From positions 1-50,735 of the forward strand of contig NZ_PCMX01000028.1 of NCBI RefSeq assembly GCF_002530675.1: a DNA stretch of 50,735 nt. The letters are read 5' to 3'. Positions 26,836 to 35,995 of this stretch are shown one piece after another. The position numbers and the translations under genes are program-made. The DNA comes from Flavobacterium columnare NBRC 100251 = ATCC 23463 (GTDB lineage Bacteria > Bacteroidota > Bacteroidia > Flavobacteriales > Flavobacteriaceae). The notes beneath the pieces are model-generated. The model made no database searches. It was not told the DNA's origin and was given only the letters and a program-made list of their open reading frames with translations. Numbering within the stretch: the first letter of the stretch is position 1; each line of letters starts with the position of its first letter.

Positions 26836-28218
26836 TTAAGTTGTATGATTCAAAAGAATCATACGTTTGGATAATTTTTCAAATCTATAATAAAGGAGTA
26901 ATGCCGCAGCAATCAGTCCTGACAACAAACCTATCCATACACCAATAGCTTTCAAAGAAGTGAATAGTCCTAAATAGATAGATATAGGAAAACCTATAAC
27001 CCAATACGCGACAAATGTAAGATACATGGGTATTTTTACATCCTGAATCCCTCGTAACGCGCCAAGCACCGTTACTTGTATTCCATCAAAAATTTGAAAA
27101 ACAGCTGCTATTAAAATCAAATTAGACGCTATACTTACTACTTCTCCATTATCTTTTAAAGTTAATGTATTTTCAGAATCTATAAAAATTTCTGGTAACC
27201 AATTGTTTGTCAATACAAAAACAAGTGCAAAAACACCTTGAATAAAAACAGCTAATAAAAAAATAGAACGTGCAATGATTTGCAACTTTTTATAATCCTG
27301 TATTCCTTTTTGATTGCCTATACGTACCATTCCTGCAACACCTAGTCCTGAAACAAACATAAAAGTAAAAGTAGCCAAAGTTAACGCTATTTGATTAGCA
27401 GCCTGACTAGTGGTACCAATACTACCACATAACCAAATGGCTCCTGTAAACAAAGCTACTTCAAAAAACATTTGCAAAGCAGAAGGCAACCCTAAATCAA
27501 CTATTTTTTGAGTCATTGTTTTCCCGATATTCTTAACGTTGAATTCTTGAAAATAGGGTTTAAACTTTTTCTTTGACTTTAAAGCAAAATGAATATAAAC
27601 TACCATTACAATCCGAGATAAAACAGTTCCTACTGCTGCTCCTAGCATTCCCATTTTGGGAAAAATCCAAACACCATAAATTAGTACAATATTTAAAATC
27701 AAATGTATTACATTACAAAGCAGGTTAGCCCACATGCCATATTTCGTTTCACTTTTACCATCAGCAAATTGTTTATATCCCTGAAAAACAATCAATGGTA
27801 TTAATGAAAATGCAACCAAATCTAAAAAAGGTTTAGCTAATTCAACTACTTCTTGGGGTTGCCCCATATATATAATTAAAGGTTTTGCAAAGTATATAAT
27901 TCCAAACAAAGCAATTCCTAAACCTGTACAAAGTACCAATCCGTGATGAAAAACACTACGTCCTTTAATCAAACTATTTTCACCATCTGCTTCTGCCACT
28001 AAAGGGGTTATGGCTGTTGAAAAACCTAACCCTAATGACATTCCAATAAATACGAAACTATTTGCAAGAGAAACTGCTGCTAACTCTTTTGCTCCTAGTT
28101 TGCCCACCATTATATTATCTACAATAGAAACTAAAGTATGACCTAACATCCCCAAGACAATAGGATAAGCCAATTTAATGTTTTCTTTGAATTCGCGAGT
28201 ATAAGTTGAAAGCTTCAT
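26836..28218 (-). CDS. MATE family efflux transporter
   Basis: The 460-residue protein has twelve membrane segments in two related halves and is of the NorM-like MATE type (start of half 1: LAYPIVLGMLGHTLVSIVDNIMVGKLG; half 2 begins near GLPSALQMFFEVALF). These proteins export cationic drugs and metabolites using Na+ or H+. I place the start at ATG 28218. The frame extends 10 codons to a TTG, but that extension would read through the promoter at 28225-28254. The transcript is probably leaderless or nearly so. Confidence 0.92.
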   Translation of the reverse strand: MKLSTYTREFKENIKLAYPIVLGMLGHTLVSIVDNIMVGKLGAKELAAVSLANSFVFIGMSLGLGFSTAITPLVAEADGENSLIKGRSVFHHGLVLCTGLGIALFGIIYFAKPLIIYMGQPQEVVELAKPFLDLVAFSLIPLIVFQGYKQFADGKSETKYGMWANLLCNVIHLILNIVLIYGVWIFPKMGMLGAAVGTVLSRIVMVVYIHFALKSKKKFKPYFQEFNVKNIGKTMTQKIVDLGLPSALQMFFEVALFTGAIWLCGSIGTTSQAANQIALTLATFTFMFVSGLGVAGMVRIGNQKGIQDYKKLQIIARSIFLLAVFIQGVFALVFVLTNNWLPEIFIDSENTLTLKDNGEVVSIASNLILIAAVFQIFDGIQVTVLGALRGIQDVKIPMYLTFVAYWVIGFPISIYLGLFTSLKAIGVWIGLLSGLIAAALLLYYRFEKLSKRMILLNHTT

Positions 28219-28224
28219 AGTTTG

Positions 28225-28254
28225 CAAAGATAATTCATTCAATGGCAATTACAA
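28225..28254 (-). promoter_or_regulatory. Promoter of the MATE gene (TTG-N19-TATCTTTG)
   Basis: On the minus strand TTG (28252-28254) and TATCTTTG (28225-28232) are exactly 19 bases apart, a consensus Flavobacterium promoter. Only six bases separate the -7 box from the ATG at 28218, so transcription should start at or next to the start codon. Confidence 0.75.
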
Positions 28255-28517
28255 TGATAATATTGAATCGTAATTACAACTCCTACTTTTTATAAAATTC
28301 ATATCCGCCTATCCCTATAATTCATTTCAAAAAGCATTTTTTACAATACTCAAAACTACAAAACAGAATTTATAAGTTTAATAGTTTTTTATTCAGTTAT
28401 TATTTATTTAAAAAAATCTCTTCAGAAATTATCCTATTGTTTTTACACCTTTTTTAACATAATAACAAAAAATAAGGCACATAATTTGTTATAAACTAAC
28501 AAAAAACAATTATCTCT

Positions 28518-30071
28518 ATGAAAAAAACATTTTTAATACTATCTATATTCGTATTATCTTTCACCGCTTGCAAACAATCTCCTGACATGATGACCGAAGA
28601 AGTAGCCAGCGAAGCCGAAATTAGCGACCTAATGATAAACAATCCAGAGATAGAAATTCCAGAAAATAAAAACGAAGAAAGTTATGCTGAAATAGAAGAA
28701 AATAAATTTGAAAACCCAAGCGTAAACCCCTTATCTACTTTTTCCATTGATGTTGATAATGCTTCTTACACCAATATTCGTCGTTTTATCAATAACGGTC
28801 AAGAAATTCCAAAAGATGCGGTACGTCTAGAAGAAATGATTAATTACTTTTCATACACTTACCCTCAACCTAAAGATAATCACCCTTTTTCTATCAATAC
28901 AGAGTACAGCGAATGTCCTTGGAACTCCAACCATAAATTATTAAAAATTGGTCTTCAAGGTAAAAAGATGGACAAAAACAATCTTCCTCCTTCTAACATT
29001 GTTTTTCTTATTGATGTATCAGGCTCTATGGAAGAAGAAAACAAACTCCCTTTACTAAAAGAATCCATGAAAATACTGGTAAAAGAATTACGTCCTCAAG
29101 ATAAAGTTTCAATGGTTGTATATGCAGGAGCGGCAGGAATGATACTACCTCCTACTTCTGGAAATGAAAAAAATAAAATAATGAATGCTCTTGATGAACT
29201 AACGGCTGGAGGAAGTACAGCTGGAGGAGAAGGAATAGAATTAGCCTATAAAATTGCCGAAGAAAACTTTATTAAAGAAGGCAATAATAGAATTGTTTTA
29301 GCAACTGATGGCGACTTTAATGTAGGGGCTTCAACAGACAAAGAAATGGAACTCTTAATAGAAAGAAAACGTAAAACAGGCATCTTCTTAACCTGTCTAG
29401 GATACGGCATGGGAAATTATAAAGATAGTAAAATGGAAACCCTTGCTAATAAAGGAAACGGAAACTATGCTTATATAGACAATATGCAGGAAGCTACTCG
29501 TTTTTTAGGCAAAGAATTCAACGGTTCTATGTTTACTATAGCTAAAGATGTTAAGATTCAAATTGAATTTAACCCAAATCAAATACAGTCTTACCGATTA
29601 ATAGGATATGAAAATAGAAAATTAAATGATGAGGATTTTAAAAATGATGCTATTGATGCAGGCGAATTAGGAAGCGGGCATACCGTAACTGCTCTATATG
29701 AAATTATCCCTACAGGCGTTGAAAGTTCTTACTCTCCTACCCAATTAAAATACACATCGAAAGAAGGTTCTCAAAATTTAATTTCAAAAGAATTGGCTAC
29801 CGTGAAATTTCGATACAAAAGACCTGATGGTGAAAAAAGTATAGAGATGATTCAAACTGTTTCTAATTTAAGCAAACCTTTAAAAATTTCTAGTTCCGAT
29901 TTTAAATTTGCTTCTTCTGTGGCTTGGTTTGGCATGAAATTAAGAGACTCTAAATATATTGAAAACAAACAAACAGAAGACATTATAGCTCTTGCTAACA
30001 AAGGTATACATAACGATTTGGAAGGTTATAAAACGGAATTTATTCGACTCATTAAAAGTGCCAAATTATAA
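28518..30071 (+). CDS. VWA domain lipoprotein (YfbK type)
   Basis: A lipoprotein signal (lipobox FTAC, Cys18) precedes a von Willebrand-type N-terminal domain (about 60-150, ENPLSTFSIDVDNASY pattern). A VWA domain follows with a complete MIDAS (DVSGSM at 166-171, later Thr and ATDGDF), then a DUF3520-type C-terminus (about 350-510). The 517 residues are shorter than many relatives because there is no N-terminal carboxypeptidase-like domain. It should bind a divalent metal and a protein partner on the outer face of a membrane. The partner is unknown. Confidence 0.88.
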   Translation: MKKTFLILSIFVLSFTACKQSPDMMTEEVASEAEISDLMINNPEIEIPENKNEESYAEIEENKFENPSVNPLSTFSIDVDNASYTNIRRFINNGQEIPKDAVRLEEMINYFSYTYPQPKDNHPFSINTEYSECPWNSNHKLLKIGLQGKKMDKNNLPPSNIVFLIDVSGSMEEENKLPLLKESMKILVKELRPQDKVSMVVYAGAAGMILPPTSGNEKNKIMNALDELTAGGSTAGGEGIELAYKIAEENFIKEGNNRIVLATDGDFNVGASTDKEMELLIERKRKTGIFLTCLGYGMGNYKDSKMETLANKGNGNYAYIDNMQEATRFLGKEFNGSMFTIAKDVKIQIEFNPNQIQSYRLIGYENRKLNDEDFKNDAIDAGELGSGHTVTALYEIIPTGVESSYSPTQLKYTSKEGSQNLISKELATVKFRYKRPDGEKSIEMIQTVSNLSKPLKISSSDFKFASSVAWFGMKLRDSKYIENKQTEDIIALANKGIHNDLEGYKTEFIRLIKSAKL

Positions 30072-30083
30072 TCCTTTTTTTTA

Positions 30084-30251
30084 AACCCAAATTATATGTT
30101 AGCCTTTAAAATAAAGATTAAAAGAACAAAGAAGGTAGAAATACACGGCTTTTTTACAACAGTTGTAGCTTTATTATATATATTGAGAGTATTTTTTTTT
30201 TAATTCAAAGTCATTTTTATCTATAATATACTTATAATGGTAATCTGGGTT
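30084..30251 (+). repeat. MITE-like repeat family A, copy 3
   Basis: Begins AACCCAAATTATATGTTAG and ends TAATCTGGGTT, giving inverted ends. The first 65 bases align with the minus strand of copy 2 (GTTAGCCTTT, AAAGAAGGTA). The last 60 align with its other half (GATAAAAATGACTTTGAATT on the minus strand). The remainder of the spacer 30072-30424 has only a terminator. Confidence 0.65.
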
Positions 30252-30371
30252 AAAAAAGCGACAAGATATTTAGCATTTTCTTACCAATAGTAACCTAAAT
30301 ATTTAAAAATAAAATGGTTATATTTTATATATACCTATTTTATTTAGAATAGAATTGATTTTTCACATAAA

Positions 30372-30409
30372 AAAAGAGGCTCTTTCTAAAATTGAAAAAA
30401 GCCTCTTTT
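30372..30409. terminator. Terminator upstream of the ABC-F stop
   Basis: AAAAGAGGCT (30372-30381) and AGCCTCTTTT (30400-30409) form a perfect 10-bp stem with an 18-base loop. It serves the minus-strand ABC-F gene and possibly the VWA gene. Confidence 0.8.
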
Positions 30410-30424
30410 AAGTATGTAATCATT

Positions 30425-32059
30425 TTATTTCTCGATTTCCTTTAGATTTTCCATTTTCTTGAAAGCCAAGAAACCTTTAATATCTTCAAAATGTTCTCGA
30501 ACTCTTTTATTTCCAAATTCAAATACTTTAGTTACTAAACCATCTAGAAAATCACGATCATGAGATACTAAAATTAATGTACCATCAAAATCTTTTAAAG
30601 CTTCTTTAATGATGTCTTTCGTTTTCATGTCTAAGTGGTTCGTAGGCTCATCTAGAATCAATACATTTACGGGTTCTAACAATAGTTTAATCATAGCTAA
30701 ACGTGTTTTTTCACCCCCCGAAAGGACTTTTACTTTCTTTTGAATATCGTCTCCTTTAAACATAAAGGCTCCTAAAATATTTTTAATTTGGGTACGAATA
30801 TCTCCTTCTGCAATTCGGTCTATAGTTTCAAAAATGGTCAAATCGCCATCTAATAATGCGGCTTGATTTTGAGCAAAATATCCTACTTGTACATTATGTC
30901 CTATTTCTAATTTACCACTATCATGATTAATTTCTTTCATAATAGCTTTAATCATTGTTGATTTTCCCTCTCCATTTTTCCCTACAAATGCTACCTTTTG
31001 ACCTCGCTCAATTACCATATTGGCATTATTAAACACTACATGGTCATCATATTTTTTTGTAAGCTCTTCTACAACAACAGGATATTGTCCTGAGCGTGGT
31101 GATGGTGGGAATTTTAGTTTTAAAGCGGATGTATCAACTTCATCTACTTCTACTAAAACTAATTTTTCTAACATACGTACACGAGATTGCACTTGTTCTG
31201 TCTTTGAAAAAGTTCCTCTAAAACGCTCTATAAAAGCCTGATTTTCAGCAATAAATTTTTGTTGTTCATCATACGCTTTTTGTTGTTGTATTCTTCTATC
31301 TTGACGTAAAACTAAATAATCTGAATATTTTGCTTTATAATCATAAATTCTACCCATCGTTACTTCAATGGTACGGTTAGTAATGCTATCTACAAAAGCA
31401 CGGTCATGGGAAATAACCATTACTGCTTTGGCCTGAGTAACTAAGAAATCCTCTAACCATTGAATACTTTCCATATCCAAGTGGTTGGTAGGTTCGTCTA
31501 ACAATATTAAGTCTGGTTTTTTTAATAAAATTTTAGCCAACTCAATACGCATACGCCATCCACCAGAAAATTCAGAAGTTTTACGGGTAAAATCTTCACG
31601 AACAAAACCTAGTCCTTTTAATACTTTTTCAACTTCTGCTTCGTAATTAACTTCTTCTATAGAATAATATTTTTCAGAAAGCTCTGAAACACGTTCAATT
31701 AACTTCATATATTCGTCACTTTCATAATCTGTACGAATAGTTAACTGCTCGTTAATTTCATCTATCTCCGCTTTCATTCCTAAAACGGAAGCAAAAGCCT
31801 TGGAAGTTTCTTCCATTACTGTACTGTCATCATTTAATAACAAATGCTGAGGCAAATATGCAATTACAGCATCACTAGGTGCTGAAATACTACCACGTGT
31901 AGGCTTGTTTTCACCTGCAACGATTTTTAACAAAGTGGATTTTCCAGCTCCATTTTTGCCCATTAAGGCAATTTTATCATTTTCATTAATTGCAAAAGTC
32001 ACATCGCTAAAAAGCGTGGTTCCGCCAAACTCTACGGCAATATCGTTTACTGTAATCAT
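30425..32059 (-). CDS. ABC-F family ribosome-associated ATPase
   Basis: The 544 residues contain two ABC domains in one chain, with Walker A motifs GKNGAGKS (about 35-42) and GKNGEGKS (about 355), signatures FSGGWRMR and LSGGEKTR, and two LLDEPTNHLD/ILDEPTNHLD Walker B segments. There is no membrane domain, and the linker is of the charged ABC-F type. Members (EttA, Uup, YbiT, YheS) bind the ribosomal E site and ease stalled translation. It looks YbiT-like; an antibiotic-protection role cannot be judged. A TATCTTTG -7 box lies upstream. Confidence 0.9.
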   Translation of the reverse strand: MITVNDIAVEFGGTTLFSDVTFAINENDKIALMGKNGAGKSTLLKIVAGENKPTRGSISAPSDAVIAYLPQHLLLNDDSTVMEETSKAFASVLGMKAEIDEINEQLTIRTDYESDEYMKLIERVSELSEKYYSIEEVNYEAEVEKVLKGLGFVREDFTRKTSEFSGGWRMRIELAKILLKKPDLILLDEPTNHLDMESIQWLEDFLVTQAKAVMVISHDRAFVDSITNRTIEVTMGRIYDYKAKYSDYLVLRQDRRIQQQKAYDEQQKFIAENQAFIERFRGTFSKTEQVQSRVRMLEKLVLVEVDEVDTSALKLKFPPSPRSGQYPVVVEELTKKYDDHVVFNNANMVIERGQKVAFVGKNGEGKSTMIKAIMKEINHDSGKLEIGHNVQVGYFAQNQAALLDGDLTIFETIDRIAEGDIRTQIKNILGAFMFKGDDIQKKVKVLSGGEKTRLAMIKLLLEPVNVLILDEPTNHLDMKTKDIIKEALKDFDGTLILVSHDRDFLDGLVTKVFEFGNKRVREHFEDIKGFLAFKKMENLKEIEK

Positions 32060-32105
32060 AATTGAAGTTTAAAAGTTTAAGGGGTTCCTTAAATTTTTGA
32101 AGGTG

Positions 32106-32113
32106 CAAAGATA
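32106..32113 (-). promoter_or_regulatory. -7 box and leader hairpin of the ABC-F gene
   Basis: Minus-strand TATCTTTG fits TAnnTTTG, 46 bp before the ATG. Between them TTTAAGG-N4-CCTTAAA (32076-32093) forms a small hairpin in the leader. No TTG is found at the right spacing. Confidence 0.4.
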
Positions 32114-32152
32114 AAATTAATGGCTAAATTAAATAATTTGAAAATGAGAAAA

Positions 32153-32368
32153 TTAAAAATTAATGATTTTTTCCACTAATAATTTTGCTTGCATTACATC
32201 TTTTTTATTCACTAGAACATCAACACCCGAATAAGGACTCCAAAATCCAGCCATAGCCGTAGCTTGAATTTCATTTTTTAAAATTACCAAAATTCCATTT
32301 ATTTCTAATTCTGCCTTTATAGCCAAGGCACTTATTTCATTTCCAGAAAAGACGATAACCAAACTCAT
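32153..32368 (-). CDS. DUF2007 domain protein
   Basis: The 71-residue protein matches the DUF2007 ('putative signal transducing protein') pattern: a beta strand at the start, EISALAIKAELEINGI as the helix, and a central PYSGVDVLVNKKDVMQAKLLVE. The fold is ferredoxin-like and related to PII-like proteins; the function is not known. It lies 12 bp downstream of the gamma-glutamyltransferase gene and is probably co-transcribed with it. Confidence 0.8.
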   Translation of the reverse strand: MSLVIVFSGNEISALAIKAELEINGILVILKNEIQATAMAGFWSPYSGVDVLVNKKDVMQAKLLVEKIINF

Positions 32369-32380
32369 ATTTATTTTCTG

Positions 32381-34069
32381 CTAAAACCCCACAGCTTTAT
32401 CATCTCCTCTATAATCTGCCCCTCCTTCTAATTTCCCTTCAGGCTGAACTAATATTGCATCTACTTTTCCTATGATCTTATTTTGCTTTTCATTAATTAT
32501 ATAACCTTTCGCTATTAGATTATTAATCAAATGTTCTGAAAATTTATTAGGTTCAAAAACTACCTCATCGGGCAGCCATTGATGATGAAAACGAGGTGCG
32601 TCTACAGCTTCTTGCATATTCATTCCAAATTCTGTAACATTCAAAAAAGTTTGCAATACAGAAGTAATAATTGTTGATCCTCCTGGCGTACCCAAAACCA
32701 TGAATAATTTACCTTCCTTCTCTACTATTGTAGGTGTCATAGAACTCAACATTCTTTTTTTAGGTTGAATTTCATTAGCTTTAGCCCCTACAAGTCCGTA
32801 CAAATTGGCCACTCCTGATTTTATGCTAAAATCGTCCATTTCGTTATTAAGAAAGAAACCTAATTCATCGGAATAGTGCTTACTTCCAAAATCATCATTT
32901 AATGTTGTAGTCGTAGCAATTGCATTACCAAAAGGATCCACTATAGAATAATGAGTTGTTTCAGTACTTTCTTTAGAAAAATGAACTGCTCCGTGTTTTA
33001 TTTCAGCTGAAGGAGTCGCTTTATCAAAAGAAAACGTACTCATCCTTTCTTTTAAATAATTTTCATTGGATAATTCATCTTGAGGAATCTTTACAAAATC
33101 AGGGTCTCCTAAAAAATAATTACGATCTGCATACGCTCTTCGTTCTGCCTCTACAATTAGTTGAATTGTTTTATCTGAATTAAAACCAAATTCTCTTAAC
33201 GAATAAGGTTCTATCATTTTAAGAATTTGCGATAACGTAATCCCTCCACTGCTTGGAGGAGCCATCGTTATTAAATTATAATCTTTATATTTAAAAACTA
33301 TTGGTTTTCTCCAAATTGGAGTATATTCTTTTAAATCTTCTAATGAAATTATACCTCCCCTTTTTTTAACAAAATCGACTATTTTTTTAGCCGTTTCTCC
33401 TTCATAAAACTCTTTTTTCCCGTTTTTAAGAATCCTTTTTAAGGTTGTAGCTAACCGTATTTGTTTAATGGTATCTCCAACCTTATAGAGTTTAGAAAAC
33501 AAACTTTGAGCTCCATTTGCATTTATAAAGTCGTTCCTATAATAAGCAAATGTAGCCTCATTTTTTTTTGTAACAACAAATCCCTTTTCAGCTAATTCTA
33601 TAACGGGTTTAAAAATTTCTTTTAGCGGTAAAGAACCCATTTTTTTATGCACTTCTAACACCCCTGCTATTGTTCCTGGCACACCTATAGCCTTGCCAGA
33701 AGCCGTACTCAATCCTTCTATTACATTCTTATCCTTGTCCAAAAACATTTCTGAATGCGCTGCGGCTGGAGCTCTTTCTCGATAATCAAGACTTCCAATA
33801 GCACCATCAGCTTTTCTATATACCATAAATCCGCCTCCACCAATATTTCCAGCTTGCGGATAACAGACAGCCAATGCTAATTCAGTTGCCACCATAGCAT
33901 CAAAAGCATTCCCTCCTTTCTTTAATACTTGAACACCAATTTTAGAAGCTTCTTCCCTTGCGGATACAACCATTGCTTGCTCTGACACCAGTCCTTTTGT
34001 ATTTTGCCCATAAAAGCACATTCCTTTAAATAAGAAAAAGCCTACCAGAACTACTCTATACTTTTGCAT
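32381..34069 (-). CDS. ggt: Gamma-glutamyltransferase
   Basis: The 562-residue Ntn-hydrolase precursor has a signal peptide (about 22 residues) and should act in the periplasm. The autoprocessing site and catalytic nucleophile is Thr371, first residue of TTHYSIVDPFGNA, which begins the small subunit. The large subunit has the APAAAHSEMF region with RERAP, and the small subunit has PGGSTIITSVLQ for the oxyanion loop. It cleaves the gamma-glutamyl bond of glutathione and transfers or hydrolyses the glutamyl group. Length and motifs are normal. Confidence 0.94.
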   Translation of the reverse strand: MQKYRVVLVGFFLFKGMCFYGQNTKGLVSEQAMVVSAREEASKIGVQVLKKGGNAFDAMVATELALAVCYPQAGNIGGGGFMVYRKADGAIGSLDYRERAPAAAHSEMFLDKDKNVIEGLSTASGKAIGVPGTIAGVLEVHKKMGSLPLKEIFKPVIELAEKGFVVTKKNEATFAYYRNDFINANGAQSLFSKLYKVGDTIKQIRLATTLKRILKNGKKEFYEGETAKKIVDFVKKRGGIISLEDLKEYTPIWRKPIVFKYKDYNLITMAPPSSGGITLSQILKMIEPYSLREFGFNSDKTIQLIVEAERRAYADRNYFLGDPDFVKIPQDELSNENYLKERMSTFSFDKATPSAEIKHGAVHFSKESTETTHYSIVDPFGNAIATTTTLNDDFGSKHYSDELGFFLNNEMDDFSIKSGVANLYGLVGAKANEIQPKKRMLSSMTPTIVEKEGKLFMVLGTPGGSTIITSVLQTFLNVTEFGMNMQEAVDAPRFHHQWLPDEVVFEPNKFSEHLINNLIAKGYIINEKQNKIIGKVDAILVQPEGKLEGGADYRGDDKAVGF

Positions 34070-34178
34070 TTTTTAAATATTTATTACATTTTTAGCCCAA
34101 GTTATTCATAAAACAGAATATTTCCTAAAAAAACAAGAGATTTTATAATAAATCCCCAAACAAACATCGTCACATCTA

Positions 34179-35147
34179 TCACCTTAAAGTTCTTTTACGC
34201 TTTCTGTTTTCAATATATTCTTCGAGAGCTTTTCTAGTCGTAAACCAAGTTTTACCTTCTTTATGAGCATCTATTTTTCCTTGTCTGGCTAATAAACTAA
34301 CATATTCTTGACTAAATCCATATAATGACGATGGCTCATTAACAATATTAGCTATTGACTCATATTGATTATCATTATTAGGTAATACGGTTAAATAAAT
34401 ATTTAATGTACGCTCTAAAGCTTGACACATCAATAAGACAAGCTTTTGATAGTTTCCTTTATTAGCTTGATTTAGGGCTTCATAATATTTCTTCCTGTCA
34501 TTTTTTAAAATAATAGCTGGAGGAAAACCTCTTCGCATTAATAATAAATTCATACATAAACGAACCGTTCGCCCATTACCATCAAAAAATGGGTGTATCC
34601 AAACAAATTTATGATGAAATATGGCAGCTAATTCTATGTCATTTAAAATTAATGGATTTTTATTAACAAATTCTACTAACTCATCTATTAAATATGAGAC
34701 TTTATTAGCATTAGGAGGAATAAAATTAGCACCTGATATACGAACACCTCCGTTACGTAAACGTCCTGCAAAATCATCTTCTATAGATCTTAAAACATAC
34801 CCGTGTAAGGTAAGCATATCTATACTCCTAAAAATATATTCTTCATTTACTATTTCATACAAATAATCTATTGCTTTTTCGTGATTCTTTGCTTCAAAAT
34901 GTTCTCTAAGTGAAACTCCTTTTATTGTAATTCCTTCTTGGAGTACCATTTGTGTTTCTCTTAAAGTTAAAGTATTTCCTTCAATACTATTAGAATTATA
35001 AGTCCATTCGATCGAAAGCGATTCTTTAATTTTTTCAATGGCCATTTTAGGTAATGGTCTGGCTTTTACCAATATTTCCTTTTTTTCATACAATCTTTCA
35101 AAAGTTGATTGAAATTCTTTTCTATATGACAAATCTATATCCCACAT
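34179..35147 (-). CDS. Fic family protein with N-terminal inhibitory motif and C-terminal DNA-binding-like domain
   Basis: The core motif is complete: HPFFDGNGRTVR, with catalytic His185. An inhibitory helix S-x-x-x-E-G is seen at Ser52-Glu56-Gly57 (NSNSIEGN), so this is a class II Fic protein normally held inactive. The family transfers AMP from ATP to protein hydroxyls. The last 55 residues (LYGFSQEYVSLLARQGKIDA...TRKALEEYI) look like a winged-helix or MerR/excisionase-like DNA-binding domain. An inverted repeat lies just upstream of the gene. No separate toxin-antitoxin partner is seen. Autoregulation is inferred. Confidence 0.88.
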   Translation of the reverse strand: MWDIDLSYRKEFQSTFERLYEKKEILVKARPLPKMAIEKIKESLSIEWTYNSNSIEGNTLTLRETQMVLQEGITIKGVSLREHFEAKNHEKAIDYLYEIVNEEYIFRSIDMLTLHGYVLRSIEDDFAGRLRNGGVRISGANFIPPNANKVSYLIDELVEFVNKNPLILNDIELAAIFHHKFVWIHPFFDGNGRTVRLCMNLLLMRRGFPPAIILKNDRKKYYEALNQANKGNYQKLVLLMCQALERTLNIYLTVLPNNDNQYESIANIVNEPSSLYGFSQEYVSLLARQGKIDAHKEGKTWFTTRKALEEYIENRKRKRTLR

Positions 35148-35160
35148 ACCATAAACTTAT

Positions 35161-35199
35161 TAATATCGTTTAAAATTAAAAAAAAATTATCCGATATTA
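35161..35199. promoter_or_regulatory. Inverted repeat upstream of the Fic gene, candidate operator
   Basis: TAATATCG (35161-35168) and CGATATTA (35192-35199) are perfect 8-bp inverted repeats. Their centres are 31 bp apart, close to three helical turns, starting 13 bp upstream of the Fic ATG. The two half-sites would face the same side of the helix. Confidence 0.5.
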
Positions 35200-35215
35200 A
35201 AATTTAGAATAAAAA

Positions 35216-35241
35216 AATAAGCATCAAAACAGATGCTTATT
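35216..35241 (-). terminator. Terminator of the half-helicase gene
   Basis: AATAAGCATC (35216-35225) and GATGCTTATT (35232-35241) pair perfectly around AAAACA-type loop bases, with a T run on the minus-strand 3' side. It separates the helicase-like gene from the Fic gene. Confidence 0.8.
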
Positions 35242-35257
35242 TTAATTTATGATCAAA

Positions 35258-35896
35258 TTATTCTTCATTATACTCATCTTCTTCATCTTCTAATCCAAAA
35301 AGATACGGTTCAATCATTGTCTTATCTGCTAAAATTTCAACCCGTTCTGTTAATTCGGTAGTAAAGAACAGGCGTTGTGTTTTTTCCACACTCAAGGACA
35401 AACGTTGAACTATAGGATCCAAACGTTGTTTAAAAATAACATCTGCATCATCAACAACAAAAATTTTAATGGTATTCATATTAAATCCAGCCCCCGAAAA
35501 CATAGCATTAATTTTATGGGGGGTACCTATTAAAACATCCATTCCTGCCGAAATAGTATTCTTTTCTTCGTCTATATCCGTCTTATCGTTAACTCCAATA
35601 ACCCTAAGATTTGTATATTTTCCAAATTTTGCAAAATACTCTAACATTTGCAAAACAGACTCTTTGTCTTTAACAATAATCAATGCTCGTGTAGATTCGC
35701 CTATGGGTTTTTCTAACTTTTGAATAACTGTATAAGCTATAGTAGATGATTTACCTTCTCCTTCATTCATTATCACAATAGCATCAGCCCCCCCTTTTAA
35801 AGTTCCCCAACAATCTAATTGTACTTCATTTGCCTCTATAAGATCATTTTCTATTAGGGCTTTTTGAAGATTTTGATTTATTTTTTTTAAGTTCAT
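35258..35896 (-). CDS. Single-domain degenerate DEAD-box protein
   Basis: The 212 residues span only the first RecA-like domain of a DEAD-box helicase. Motif positions can be followed but are altered: Q-motif-like VQLDCW, Walker A MNEGEGKSS (normally AxTGSGKT), motif Ib GTPHKI, motif II VDDAD (normally VLDEAD) and motif III FTTE (normally SAT). The second RecA domain is absent and the protein ends in an acidic tail (GLEDEEDEYNEE), so it cannot unwind RNA by itself. The reading frame is intact and ends in its own terminator, so it is more likely a functional accessory protein than a fragment. Confidence 0.75.
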   Translation of the reverse strand: MNLKKINQNLQKALIENDLIEANEVQLDCWGTLKGGADAIVIMNEGEGKSSTIAYTVIQKLEKPIGESTRALIIVKDKESVLQMLEYFAKFGKYTNLRVIGVNDKTDIDEEKNTISAGMDVLIGTPHKINAMFSGAGFNMNTIKIFVVDDADVIFKQRLDPIVQRLSLSVEKTQRLFFTTELTERVEILADKTMIEPYLFGLEDEEDEYNEE

Positions 35897-35995
35897 AATA
35901 TATTTAGTACTTGGTTAATGGTACAAAGCACTAAATACGAAGCACTAAGCACCATGTTAAAAGAGCTTATGGTTTTATTAGTTAAAGAATCTTTA

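Noticed and set aside
28219..28248. TTG start adding ten residues to the MATE transporter
   Set aside because: The extension is encoded by the promoter region itself.
35897..35995. GCACTAAATACGAAGCACTAAGCACC-like partial repeats upstream of the half-helicase
   Set aside because: Two imperfect AGCACTAA units only; not enough for a tandem operator claim.
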